Assembly (NCBI GenBank): GCA_009786175.1
Contig: WQTQ01000179.1
Span: 1-14,835 of the forward strand
DNA from: Bacillota bacterium
Lineage (GTDB): Bacteria > Bacillota_A > Clostridia > Lachnospirales > WQUN01
Direction: 5' to 3'
Length of the DNA stretch: 14,835 nucleotides
Position numbers and translations under genes: made by a program. A model generated the notes under the pieces. That model was given only the letters and a program-made list of their open reading frames with translations. It was not told the DNA's origin and made no database searches. Shown one piece after another: positions 1-6,726 of this stretch; position 1 is the stretch's first letter; each line of letters opens with the position of its first letter.

Positions 1-533
1 TCCTTGTGCATTATCTGAGCAAGGTAGCCCAACCCCATTATTAAGTGAAGCTGTTCGGACAGGTAGCGTTCAATAAACGCTATATCTTCCGGGGAATTTA
101 CTATTACGTATAATTTTTCCCCATCAATTTTATGATGAAAAAAATCCACTATTTTGAAACCATCATGCAAGTTCCATTCTTTGTTAACATCAAAATTGGC
201 ATAATGCATACCACTGACTTCGGAAGCACACTTTAGCCCCCGATTGTCACAGGCCATTAAAATGGGCCGCGCCAGCGCGTAAGGGACAAGGCGTTTATAC
301 ACAACGGTTTCATCAATTTTTGCTATGGCACCGTTCATAGTTATTTTGGCGTCAAATAATCCCGAAGGGGCAATCCGTTCCGCGCTGCCGCCCCGGCCTG
401 TTGCGTATACAATTTTTATACCCGCTTCCCGGCATTTACGCAGAACGGCTTGTGTATAGTCGGAAATAGTCTTGTCCACCCTTAACAGGGTGTCATCCAG
501 GTCTGTTACAATCATTTTTATGTTCGCGTTCAT
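1..533 (-). CDS. Cof-type HAD-superfamily hydrolase (N-terminal part, runs off the window)
   Basis: The reading frame is open from an ATG at 533 to the window edge, giving 177 residues without a stop. The N-terminus carries HAD motif I, DLDDTL (residues 11-16; the first Asp is the nucleophile), and a motif II-type segment, YATGR, about 40 residues later, followed by a MNGA segment. This is the usual start of Cof/class IIB HAD phosphatases, which dephosphorylate sugar phosphates, nucleotides or cofactor phosphates; the substrate cannot be read from sequence. Motifs III and IV should lie outside the window. An AGAGGAG ribosome site sits 7 bases before the ATG. It is the last visible gene of the minus-strand operon, 15 bases after the NUDIX gene; both could serve as housecleaning enzymes for phosphorylated metabolites (inference). 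Confidence 0.88.
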   Translation of the reverse strand, partial: MNANIKMIVTDLDDTLLRVDKTISDYTQAVLRKCREAGIKIVYATGRGGSAERIAPSGLFDAKITMNGAIAKIDETVVYKRLVPYALARPILMACDNRGLKCASEVSGMHYANFDVNKEWNLHDGFKIVDFFHHKIDGEKLYVIVNSPEDIAFIERYLSEQLHLIMGLGYLAQIMHK

Positions 534-548
534 TGGCAATTCTCCTCT

Positions 549-1172
549 TTAATCAAACAACACTTCCCATTTTTCGTAATTATACGCATCAAAACACATT
601 TGAATTTGACTGTGGGCAACCTTAGCTTCATTTATCACAGGCAGTTCGTCAATGGCAAAAAAACCACGGGCCGTGGTTTCGTTATTTGGCTGGAAACCGC
701 CGTCCGCAGTAATTGCGCACAACACAAATATTTTGACGATTCCATAAGCGTACTTGGGGAAGTTATGTTTATTCCTGTCTTGCACGGCAATAGGCCTTAC
801 GGGACTAACGTCAAGTCCCGCTTCTTCCTTAACTTCCTTGACTATATTTTCTGCAATGGACTTGTTGTAATCTACCCAGCCGCCGGGCAGTGCCCACTTG
901 CCCTGTTCTTCTACCAGCAGTATTTTATTGCCGCAAAACACTGCCGCACGGGTATCAATTTTTGGGGTTTGGTATCCGGTTTCGTTGCAAAATACGTCTT
1001 TGACAACATCAAGGGGAAGTTCTGTTTTCATGCTCATTATTTGGGCGGATATTTCCCGTATCCGCTCAAACCGTTCTTTGTCGTACTTATCTGTTGTGTA
1101 GGTTAGGCCATTTTGTGCAATGGCCTGCAATTCCATGGATAAATCTATAAGAATGTCCAGGCCGTTGGTCAT
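549..1172 (-). CDS. NUDIX hydrolase with N-terminal helical domain
   Basis: This is a 207-residue protein. Residues 1-60 form a helical N-terminal domain of the type found before the NUDIX domain in a subgroup of ADP-ribose/nucleoside-diphosphate-X hydrolases. The NUDIX domain begins near TPKIDTRAAVF, and the box spans residues 98-120 with the core KEVKEEAGL. Two positions of the textbook box GX5EX7REUXEEXGU are Lys here (the first Glu and the Arg); the metal-binding EE pair is intact. I recall similar substitutions in this subgroup, so the enzyme is probably active on a diphosphate-linked substrate. The start is the ATG at 1172, with GGAGG 7 bases upstream; an in-frame TTG at 1184 lies at that SD and is not a credible start. 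It sits between the M23 and HAD genes with gaps of about 15 bases, so it is probably co-transcribed. Confidence 0.9.
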   Translation of the reverse strand: MTNGLDILIDLSMELQAIAQNGLTYTTDKYDKERFERIREISAQIMSMKTELPLDVVKDVFCNETGYQTPKIDTRAAVFCGNKILLVEEQGKWALPGGWVDYNKSIAENIVKEVKEEAGLDVSPVRPIAVQDRNKHNFPKYAYGIVKIFVLCAITADGGFQPNNETTARGFFAIDELPVINEAKVAHSQIQMCFDAYNYEKWEVLFD

Positions 1173-1188
1173 GTGCGCCTCCAAATGT

Positions 1189-2436
1189 TTACCTAAAATA
1201 AATCATAGGGTCTACCCGCACGCCATTGCGGCGGATTTCAAAATGCAAGTGGGGGCCTGTGGACCTGCCTGTGGACCCTACGTCCGCAATGTGCTGGCCG
1301 CGGGTAACCCGCTGGCCTGTGCTTACCCTGTTTAGGGAATTGTGGGCATACAGTGTGCTGTAAACCGCGCAGTGGTCGATAATAATGTAATTGCCAAAAC
1401 TGGGGCTGAAGCCCGCAATACGTACAATACCATCTGCGGCAGCAACAATTCGCGTACCTGTGGGCGTGTTGGCAATGTCAATACCGCCGTGATACTCGCG
1501 CACGCCAAAAATCTCGCGCCAGCCAAAGCCGCTGGAAATAACATGGGAAGATGGTACCGGCCAAGTAAAATCACCGTCAGAACGGATTAGGTTTGCCTGC
1601 TGCAATGCCCGCTGCCGCTCTTCCTCTTGGCGGCGCAGTTCGGCTTCCCGGGCCAGACGCGCCTCCTCTTCCTCTGCGGCACGTAATTGAACTTCTACCA
1701 CACCAAACAATTCGTCCAAAGCCCTCTCTTCGTAGTAATACAACTCCAAGAGTAACTGGGCCTGGGTCTCGTCCTCATACATTCTGTCCAGCATGGCAGC
1801 ATTGGCGTCTTGAGCATATTCCAGTGCCGCAACCGCAACTTGCTTATCTTCCTGGAAACGCTCGAATGAGGCATGCAGCCGCGTAAGCTCGTCCACTTTA
1901 TTTGCTACATTAGCTTCGGCTGCTTCCATTGTTTCAAGTATTTCCTGGTCGAACTGCGCCACAGAGCGCACATGCTCTAACCTTACCAAAAAGTCTACAA
2001 AACTTGTGGACTGGACCAAAACTTCTAAGTACCCGGCGCGGCCTTGCTCGTGCATTGCCCGAAGCCGTGCCCTAAATAATTCTTCCTGTGCGTCGCGAAG
2101 GGCCCGCGCTTCCGCCAGTTCTATTTCCGCATATTCCATGTTTAGTTCCGTTTGCAGCAGAATAAACCCGATTTCTTCCAAGTCCAAATAGGCATCTACA
2201 ATCCGCTGGTTGTAATACTGCATAATTTCAACAAGTTCCATAATTTCATGCCGCATACCTTCAAGCAGTGTTTGGGATTCCTGTATTTGAGCCCGCGCCT
2301 GGCTGCGTTGCCGGGCAATTTCATCACGCTGCCGCTGCAACTCCGCAACACGGGACGCACTAATTTCCGCCGTTGGCAAAAACATCAGCACTGTTACAAG
2401 TATCATAAAAAACGCAACAAATTTTCTTTTGCTCAT
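1189..2436 (-). CDS. Secreted coiled-coil M23 murein hydrolase (EnvC/PcsB-like)
   Basis: This 415-residue protein is predicted to be exported. It has a basic start (MSKRK), a hydrophobic segment at 6-20 and a likely signal-peptidase site near AEISA-S (about residue 27). Residues 28-270 are rich in Glu, Gln, Arg and Ala with long heptad-like stretches, so a coiled coil. The C-terminal LytM/M23 domain is complete: HGGID (His316 and Asp320), YAH (His365) and PHLHF (His396 and His398) supply the zinc ligands and catalytic His. This architecture matches EnvC/PcsB-type proteins, which cut peptidoglycan cross-links or activate amidases during cell separation. Because its own metal site is intact, it is probably an active endopeptidase rather than only an activator. 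It starts 6 bases after the RqcH stop. The SD is either GGGAAG at about 9 bases or AAGG at about 4. Confidence 0.92.
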   Translation of the reverse strand: MSKRKFVAFFMILVTVLMFLPTAEISASRVAELQRQRDEIARQRSQARAQIQESQTLLEGMRHEIMELVEIMQYYNQRIVDAYLDLEEIGFILLQTELNMEYAEIELAEARALRDAQEELFRARLRAMHEQGRAGYLEVLVQSTSFVDFLVRLEHVRSVAQFDQEILETMEAAEANVANKVDELTRLHASFERFQEDKQVAVAALEYAQDANAAMLDRMYEDETQAQLLLELYYYEERALDELFGVVEVQLRAAEEEEARLAREAELRRQEEERQRALQQANLIRSDGDFTWPVPSSHVISSGFGWREIFGVREYHGGIDIANTPTGTRIVAAADGIVRIAGFSPSFGNYIIIDHCAVYSTLYAHNSLNRVSTGQRVTRGQHIADVGSTGRSTGPHLHFEIRRNGVRVDPMIYFR

Positions 2437-2442
2437 GCCACC

Positions 2443-4191
2443 TTACTTCCCTTCCAATGCTGTCTCCACCGGTGTAACATACACTGTCTTATGGCTGTCG
2501 TAAATTACAAAACCCGGCTTGGCCCCGTTGGGTTTACGCACATGGCGTTTTGCCACGTAATCTACGGGCACTTGGGTAGAATTCCTGGCCTTGCTGTGGA
2601 ATGCCGCCAAGTTTGCCGCTTCTAAAATGGTAGTGCCCGGCAGCTCTTTGCCGCCTGTAATTACAATTACATGAGAGCCGGGAATGTCTTTTGTATGCAT
2701 CCATATGTCATGGTTGTTAGCCATTCGCAAGGTCAAGTTGTCGTTTTGGGTATTATTTTTGCCAACGTATATGTCAAAGCCGTCGGATGAAATATAATGG
2801 AGCGGTTTTGCGGCTTGGGCCGCTTTTTTATTTTTAGATTCCGTACGGCGTTTGGCAAAGCCCTGGGTAGCCAGTTCCGCACGGATTTCCGCAATGTCCG
2901 CTTCGTCTGTAATGGTTTCCATGGCTATGGCAACGCTGTCCAAGTATGTTAAGTCTTCTAAATTTTTTTCTATTTGGTCTTGCAGCGCGGCATAAGTACG
3001 CTTTTGTTTATTATACTGTTTGAAATACCGCTGAGCGTTTTCCGCAGGGGTTAAGGTTGGGTCCAAGGTGATTTCCATTGGCTTGTTATCGTCGTAGAAA
3101 TTCTGTGCCGTAAAAGTATCCGCGCCTTTTCCTACCGCGTACAAATATGCCGTTAGCAGCTCGCCCTTAATCCGCAAGGTGTCACGGTCTTTTATCTCTT
3201 CCAGCGTCCGTTCGTACACAAATGATTTTTTGCGGCACCTTTCTTGGTGGGTGGTTATCAGCTTGCGTAGGTCAACTGTTTTTTGGCTGATACGGTAGGC
3301 TTCGTCCCGGCGGGCGTAAAAGGCTTCCAGCATAGCCGATGGGGAATCGAAAGCTTCCGCTTCGTACCCATCGTAGGTAACCATCGGCAGTGTGGAAATA
3401 TCCACAGCCTTGCCTTCGCCGTTCCAGTAAATGTTATACGAAAATTCGCCATTTGTCACTTGTTTTATAGTATCAGAAAAAACCCCGTACAGTCTTGCTT
3501 GCTCTTCCCCTGTCAAATCCTTTGTAAAAGTATCATGAGGGACTTGGGCGCGGGTGCAAATTTCTGTGGAAAGTATGGGGCTGATGCCGTTTAGACGTTG
3601 ATATATTGCCGGTTGAAGCTTAAGGTTACCGGCAGAAATAGCTTGGATAAAGCTTTCCCGGGACGTAATGCCCATTGGGTTTTGCTTGTCCGGCGAAGGC
3701 GGGCGGGAATAAGCCATACCGGGCAAAATAGGACGCACAGCACTAACCGATGGGGATACGTGCTTGATTGCGTCCAATATTTTACGGTTTGCATCCAGCA
3801 GCATTATGTTGCTGTGCTTACCCATTATTTCTATGGTCAATATTTTTACAGATTTATCGCCCATTTCGTCCAGGGCCTCTATGTGAAACTCTACAATGCG
3901 TTCAAACTCCGGCTGCACAATGTCCACAATGCGCCCGGATGTAAGGTGCTTGCGTAAAACCATGCAAAACATAGGTGCCTTTAGCGGGGCAGTCTTACTT
4001 TGAGAAGTAAAATTAACCCGCGGCGCGCCTGCGTTTGTGGTCATAAGTAATTTGTAATTTTTTCTGCTGCCGCGCATGTTAATAAAAATCTCGTCCGGCT
4101 CCGGCTGGGATATTTTATCTACGCGGCCGCCAAGTATTGTTTGTGAAAATTCGTGTACTACGCTTGCAATGGCTGCTCCGTCGAATGGCAT
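2443..4191 (-). CDS. rqcH: RqcH/Rqc2 homologue (NFACT family), ribosome quality control
   Basis: This is a 582-residue NFACT-family protein, close to the roughly 570 residues of B. subtilis RqcH. The N-terminal NFACT-N domain starts MPFDGA and contains MVLRKHL (77-83) and EIMGKHSN (121-128). A central helical/coiled-coil region covers about 290-460. The C-terminal NFACT-R (DUF814) domain begins near residue 465 and holds the signature HDIWMHTKDIPGSHV. In bacteria RqcH binds the peptidyl-tRNA-blocked 50S subunit and recruits Ala-tRNA to add C-terminal alanine tails that mark stalled chains for degradation. Older annotations call it fibronectin-binding protein. At the positions of the functionally important Asp97-Arg98 pair of B. 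subtilis RqcH the sequence reads Glu97-Arg98. An AGGA-type SD lies about 11 bases before the ATG. It follows the anti-sigma-like gene by 12 bases. Confidence 0.93.
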   Translation of the reverse strand: MPFDGAAIASVVHEFSQTILGGRVDKISQPEPDEIFINMRGSRKNYKLLMTTNAGAPRVNFTSQSKTAPLKAPMFCMVLRKHLTSGRIVDIVQPEFERIVEFHIEALDEMGDKSVKILTIEIMGKHSNIMLLDANRKILDAIKHVSPSVSAVRPILPGMAYSRPPSPDKQNPMGITSRESFIQAISAGNLKLQPAIYQRLNGISPILSTEICTRAQVPHDTFTKDLTGEEQARLYGVFSDTIKQVTNGEFSYNIYWNGEGKAVDISTLPMVTYDGYEAEAFDSPSAMLEAFYARRDEAYRISQKTVDLRKLITTHQERCRKKSFVYERTLEEIKDRDTLRIKGELLTAYLYAVGKGADTFTAQNFYDDNKPMEITLDPTLTPAENAQRYFKQYNKQKRTYAALQDQIEKNLEDLTYLDSVAIAMETITDEADIAEIRAELATQGFAKRRTESKNKKAAQAAKPLHYISSDGFDIYVGKNNTQNDNLTLRMANNHDIWMHTKDIPGSHVIVITGGKELPGTTILEAANLAAFHSKARNSTQVPVDYVAKRHVRKPNGAKPGFVIYDSHKTVYVTPVETALEGK

Positions 4192-4203
4192 TTTATTTCA
4201 ATC

Positions 4204-4902
4204 CTATTCTCTTTTTCGTAATTTGTACACGGCAAAAATACCGCCGCCCGTAAATACTAACACAACCACAGCCATAATCGCAACAATTGTATTGCCGCGC
4301 CCGGTTTGGAATTTTTCAATAATAAGGGACCCGGTAGCTACACCGTAAAAATGGGATACTTCATTACCGTCTTCAAAAGTATAAAAGTCTCCTACTGCCC
4401 GGCCTGCCCTGCCCTCCATACCCCATTTATAGAATTCAATTTCCTCCACGTCCTCTGTTGCGGGGAAAATTGGCACACCCCCAAAGGATATAATTGGTTG
4501 ATGGTGTGTTGTTTGTTCAAATGTCCGTTGTGGCGAAAAATACCCAACCATCCAAATTAACACGGCAATTAAAGAAACCGCGGCGGCCACCCAAGGGGCA
4601 AACCGGCGGAAGGTTGGTTGTTTTGGCTTTGCGGGGCGTGGCGGAATTTTATACACGTCATTATGGATGTGAGTTTCTACATATTCCATTAAATTTTCGT
4701 GGAAGTCCATTGGCGTGTCTACATCCGGCAGGTTTCGCACTTCCTCCAAAAACCGCGAGTATTTTTCAAATTCCGCAACACAAAGGGCACATTTATGCAA
4801 ATGCGCTGCCACTTCCGCGCAGGCGGCGTCCTCTAGGGCATCTTCACCGTGCAGGCTGTCGTAGTATTCCGAAAACAGAGCTTGAATGTCGTTACATTTC
4901 AC
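4204..4902 (-). CDS. Zinc-finger anti-sigma-factor-like protein with two membrane segments
   Basis: I place the start at the GTG at 4902 (VKCNDIQ...), which gives 232 residues and the usual anti-sigma opening K-C-x-x-I. No ATG is available; GTG and TTG codons further upstream (4911 and 4914) lie in the GGTGA sequence that would serve as SD. The N-terminal domain has the zf-HC2/ZAS pattern: Cys3, then His34-x3-Cys38-x2-Cys41. This fold holds an ECF sigma factor at the membrane. A first membrane segment spans about 101-123, an outside domain of about 80 residues follows, and a second membrane segment at about 203-226 ends in the positive tail KLRKRE. Most ZAS anti-sigmas have one membrane segment, so this hairpin layout is less common. 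No sigma-factor gene lies next to it. It heads the rqcH operon. Regulation of a sigma factor is inferred from the zinc finger only. Confidence 0.75.
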   Translation of the reverse strand: MKCNDIQALFSEYYDSLHGEDALEDAACAEVAAHLHKCALCVAEFEKYSRFLEEVRNLPDVDTPMDFHENLMEYVETHIHNDVYKIPPRPAKPKQPTFRRFAPWVAAAVSLIAVLIWMVGYFSPQRTFEQTTHHQPIISFGGVPIFPATEDVEEIEFYKWGMEGRAGRAVGDFYTFEDGNEVSHFYGVATGSLIIEKFQTGRGNTIVAIMAVVVLVFTGGGIFAVYKLRKRE

Positions 4903-4919
4903 AATAATCACCAATTACT

Positions 4920-4947
4920 AAAACGTAGAAAATCCGCGATTGTTCCC
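4920..4947 (-). promoter_or_regulatory. Possible ECF-sigma-type promoter
   Basis: On the minus strand, GGGAAC (4947-4942) and CGTTTT (4925-4920) are separated by 16 bases. This resembles the AAC-N16/17-CGT pattern of B. subtilis ECF sigma promoters. It would drive the anti-sigma-rqcH operon with a very short leader of roughly ten bases. The match is only six core bases, so chance is possible. I see no good sigma-A promoter in this gap. Confidence 0.35.
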
Positions 4948-4962
4948 GGGTAACAAGCCAAC

Positions 4963-4997
4963 TTTTCAACTGGTCGGATTTTCTTACCAGTTGAAAA
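4963..4997 (-). terminator. Stem-loop directly after the aldo/keto reductase stop
   Basis: TTTTCAACTGG and CCAGTTGAAAA form a perfect 11-base-pair stem around a 13-base loop. It begins at the base after the reductase TAG stop on the minus strand. There is no U-run after it (GTTGGCTTGTT follows), so it is not a textbook intrinsic terminator. It may be a weak terminator, a 3'-end stabiliser or an operator for the downstream operon. Confidence 0.45.
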
Positions 4998-5825
4998 CTA
5001 AAACTCAAAATTATCCGGGTCCGGCCCTACTCGCTGGTCTTTGTTTAGTCCGTCAATGGCGGCAATTTCTTCCGGTGTAAGTTTAAAATCAAAAATATCA
5101 AAATTCGCTTGTATACGGCTTGGGGTAACGGATTTTGGAATGGTAACGATCCCAAGGTCTATATTCCAACGCAAAATTACCTGCGCCGTAGATTTACCGT
5201 ATTTATTTGCAATCTCAACCAGCACATCGTTAGTTAGTAAATTTTCTTTTACGTCCATCACCCTGCCGCCGCCAAGGGGGCTCCATGCCTGGGGGATTAT
5301 GCCTTCTGCTTTGCACATTTCCAACAGCGGCTTTTGCGACAAATATGGGTGTAGCTCTACTTGGTTTACCGCAGGCACCACGCTCCATACCTTTTTTGCC
5401 GCCGCAACATGGTGGCTTTGCCAGTTGCTTACACCAATTGCTTTGGCACGCCCGGTTTTATAGATTTTTTCCATTACAAGCCAAGAATCCACATAACATT
5501 CCTTTACGGGCCAATGTACCAGGTACAAGTCTACATAGTCCATGCCAAGGTTTTTCAAGCTTTGTTCAAACTCTTCTTCAATTTTACCTTCCCGCTGGCC
5601 GGTGTTCCACAGCTTTGTTGTGATAAATAAATCTTCCCGCTTTAACCCGCTTTCTTGCACGGCCTTGCCTACAAGATCCTCGTTGCCGTAGCAAAATGCG
5701 GTGTCAATGCTCCTGTAGCCCGCTTCCAAGGCAGAAAGTATCGGGCTTTTATCCTCTGTAATGTTAAAAACCCCAAAACCCAGCATCGGCATTGTTGCGC
5801 CTGTGTTTAACTTCACATAATCCAT
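4998..5825 (-). CDS. Aldo/keto reductase (AKR superfamily)
   Basis: With the ATG at 5825 (MDYVKLNTG) the protein has 275 residues, the normal size for bacterial AKRs of the 2,5-diketo-gluconate reductase/YvgN-like group. An upstream in-frame extension to 5894 is unlikely: it runs into the promoter region, and GGGGA is placed 10 bases before the inner ATG. The catalytic tetrad is visible: Asp41 (SIDTA), Tyr46 (CYGNE), Lys71 (TTKLW) and His104 (LVHWP). The NADPH-binding end shows IPKSV and R-I-Q-x-N near the C-terminus. Such enzymes reduce aldehydes and ketones, including methylglyoxal, in the cytoplasm; the true substrate is unknown. It is transcribed away from ispF, occupies the place where ispD stands in related genomes, and is followed by a stem-loop. 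Confidence 0.93.
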   Translation of the reverse strand: MDYVKLNTGATMPMLGFGVFNITEDKSPILSALEAGYRSIDTAFCYGNEDLVGKAVQESGLKREDLFITTKLWNTGQREGKIEEEFEQSLKNLGMDYVDLYLVHWPVKECYVDSWLVMEKIYKTGRAKAIGVSNWQSHHVAAAKKVWSVVPAVNQVELHPYLSQKPLLEMCKAEGIIPQAWSPLGGGRVMDVKENLLTNDVLVEIANKYGKSTAQVILRWNIDLGIVTIPKSVTPSRIQANFDIFDFKLTPEEIAAIDGLNKDQRVGPDPDNFEF

Positions 5826-5869
5826 TAATGTCAATCCCCTTTCCCATAAAAAATTTGTTATGGATACAG

Positions 5870-5893
5870 TGACATTTCCTAAAGAATTTGTCA
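5870..5893. promoter_or_regulatory. Imperfect palindrome in the divergent AKR/ispF control region
   Basis: TGACA (5870-5874) and TGTCA (5889-5893) form the ends of a 24-base imperfect palindrome. Its right end lies inside the ispF -35 box and also forms a perfect minus-strand TTGACA (5894-5889) facing the aldo/keto reductase. No convincing -10 box lies at the usual 17-base distance on the minus strand; the nearest candidates need 20-22 bases. Long spacers with a palindrome are typical of MerR-family control, but that is a guess. Confidence 0.35.
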
Positions 5894-5916
5894 AGAGTTT
5901 TAGGTTGATGTATAAT
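5888..5916 (+). promoter_or_regulatory. Sigma-A-type promoter for ispF
   Basis: TTGTCA (5888-5893) and a perfect TATAAT (5911-5916) are spaced by exactly 17 bases. Transcription would start near 5922-5924, about 30 bases before the ispF ATG. No other clear promoter is visible before cysS, so this one may serve the whole run through sigH. Confidence 0.75.
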
Positions 5917-5952
5917 CCTAAAATATAAAGCCGTGTGGGAAGGTTGATGTTG

Positions 5953-6441
5953 ATGGGTTTACGCGTTGGGCAAGGGTACGATGTTCACAAATTGGTAGAA
6001 GGGCGCAAGCTGGTACTTGGCGGGGTAGAAATCCCCTATGAAAAAGGGCTGCTTGGCCATTCCGACGCGGATGTACTTACCCACGCCATTATGGACGCCC
6101 TTGTTGGTGCGGCAGGCCTTGGGGACATTGGCCGCTGTTTCCCGGATACGGATGAGAAGTATAAGGACATTTCCAGCCTGTGTCTGCTGGCAGATGTAAA
6201 ATTGCTGCTGGAAAAAGACGGCTGGCAAGTTGTTAACATAGACGCGACTGTGGTGGCCCAAGCCCCAAAACTTTTGCCATACAGAAGTGAGATGATAGAA
6301 AATATCGCAAATACGCTGGGCATGCCGGAAGAGGATGTGAATGTAAAAGCCACCACGGAAGAAGGGCTGGGCTTTACGGGTACGGGGGAAGGCATGGCGG
6401 CGTATGGGGTTTGCTTGATAGATAGGAGCGGAACAAAATGA
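5953..6441 (+). CDS. ispF: 2-C-methyl-D-erythritol 2,4-cyclodiphosphate synthase
   Basis: IspF converts CDP-ME 2-phosphate to the cyclic diphosphate MEcPP in the non-mevalonate isoprenoid pathway; it acts in the cytoplasm as a trimer. The protein has 162 residues, close to the 159 of E. coli. Metal ligands Asp10 and His12 (GQGYDVHKL) and His44 are present, with [11 protein letters not shown] (35-45) and the C-terminal signature [15 protein letters not shown] (133-147). The start is the ATG at 5953, 9 bases after GGGAAGG; an earlier GTG (5935) and ATG (5947) lie around that ribosome site and fit less well. The expected partner ispD is not adjacent. The stop overlaps the start of the next gene (ATGA). 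Confidence 0.96.
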   Translation: MGLRVGQGYDVHKLVEGRKLVLGGVEIPYEKGLLGHSDADVLTHAIMDALVGAAGLGDIGRCFPDTDEKYKDISSLCLLADVKLLLEKDGWQVVNIDATVVAQAPKLLPYRSEMIENIANTLGMPEEDVNVKATTEEGLGFTGTGEGMAAYGVCLIDRSGTK

Positions 6442-6662
6442 GTGAATTATCAAACCCTAAAAACGACGACGACAAAAACTACATCCTGCGCCGTGCGTTA
6501 TTACTGCGGAGTCTGTGTAAACGTAAATTTGGGTTTAATGAAGACGCAACCGCTCCCGTAAGCCCCAACATCATCCGCGCAATGCTGCACTTACCGTCAC
6601 GCTCACAGCTTTCCCTTCATGTAGACGCGGACGCTTTCATCAAGTTAGTTTTGGATAATTAA
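6438..6662 (+). CDS. Small protein of unknown function between ispF and cysS
   Basis: I do not recognise this 74-residue protein. It is probably real: its ATG overlaps the ispF stop as ATGA, an AGGAG site lies 9 bases upstream, and its codon use resembles its neighbours. The sequence is hydrophilic and mixed in charge, with an acidic start (NDDDKNY), a basic middle helix ([17 protein letters not shown]) and a final segment, [12 protein letters not shown]. There is no signal peptide, membrane segment, metal-binding cluster or other known motif. The single Cys is isolated. In B. subtilis this position between ispF and cysS is taken by gltX and cysE; nothing here resembles a remnant of either. 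Translational coupling to ispF is likely. Confidence 0.7.
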   Translation: MSELSNPKNDDDKNYILRRALLLRSLCKRKFGFNEDATAPVSPNIIRAMLHLPSRSQLSLHVDADAFIKLVLDN

Positions 6663-6665
6663 TTC

Positions 6666-6690
6666 AGTTGGTCCCAAAATTGGACCAACT
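6666..6690. repeat. Inverted repeat in the cysS leader
   Basis: AGTTGGTCC and GGACCAACT form a perfect 9-base-pair stem with a 7-base loop, four bases after the small gene's stop and 36 bases before the cysS start. On the plus strand it is followed by AAAAAA, not a U-run, so it is not a standard terminator. It could be a protein operator or an mRNA processing or stability element. Confidence 0.5.
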
Positions 6691-6726
6691 AAAAAATACC
6701 ACACATCCCCGGAAAGGAATAACAAA

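Noticed and set aside
600..1106. Long plus-strand open frame opposite the NUDIX gene
   Set aside because: It lies antisense to a clear NUDIX hydrolase, has no family resemblance and no convincing ribosome site.
5944..5955. TTGATG repeated in tandem at the ispF start
   Set aside because: Two six-base units only; it matters for start choice but is too short to call a repeat element.
5959..6453. Minus-strand open frame of 164 codons opposite ispF
   Set aside because: It is a shadow of ispF; the translation shows no motif, and the plus-strand protein is unmistakable.
6465..6479. DDDK stretch in the small protein, resembling a protease recognition site
   Set aside because: Short acidic runs followed by Lys arise by chance, and nothing else suggests processing.
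6663..6726. Possible T-box riboswitch before cysS
   Set aside because: The space is too short for a T-box and no T-box consensus is present.
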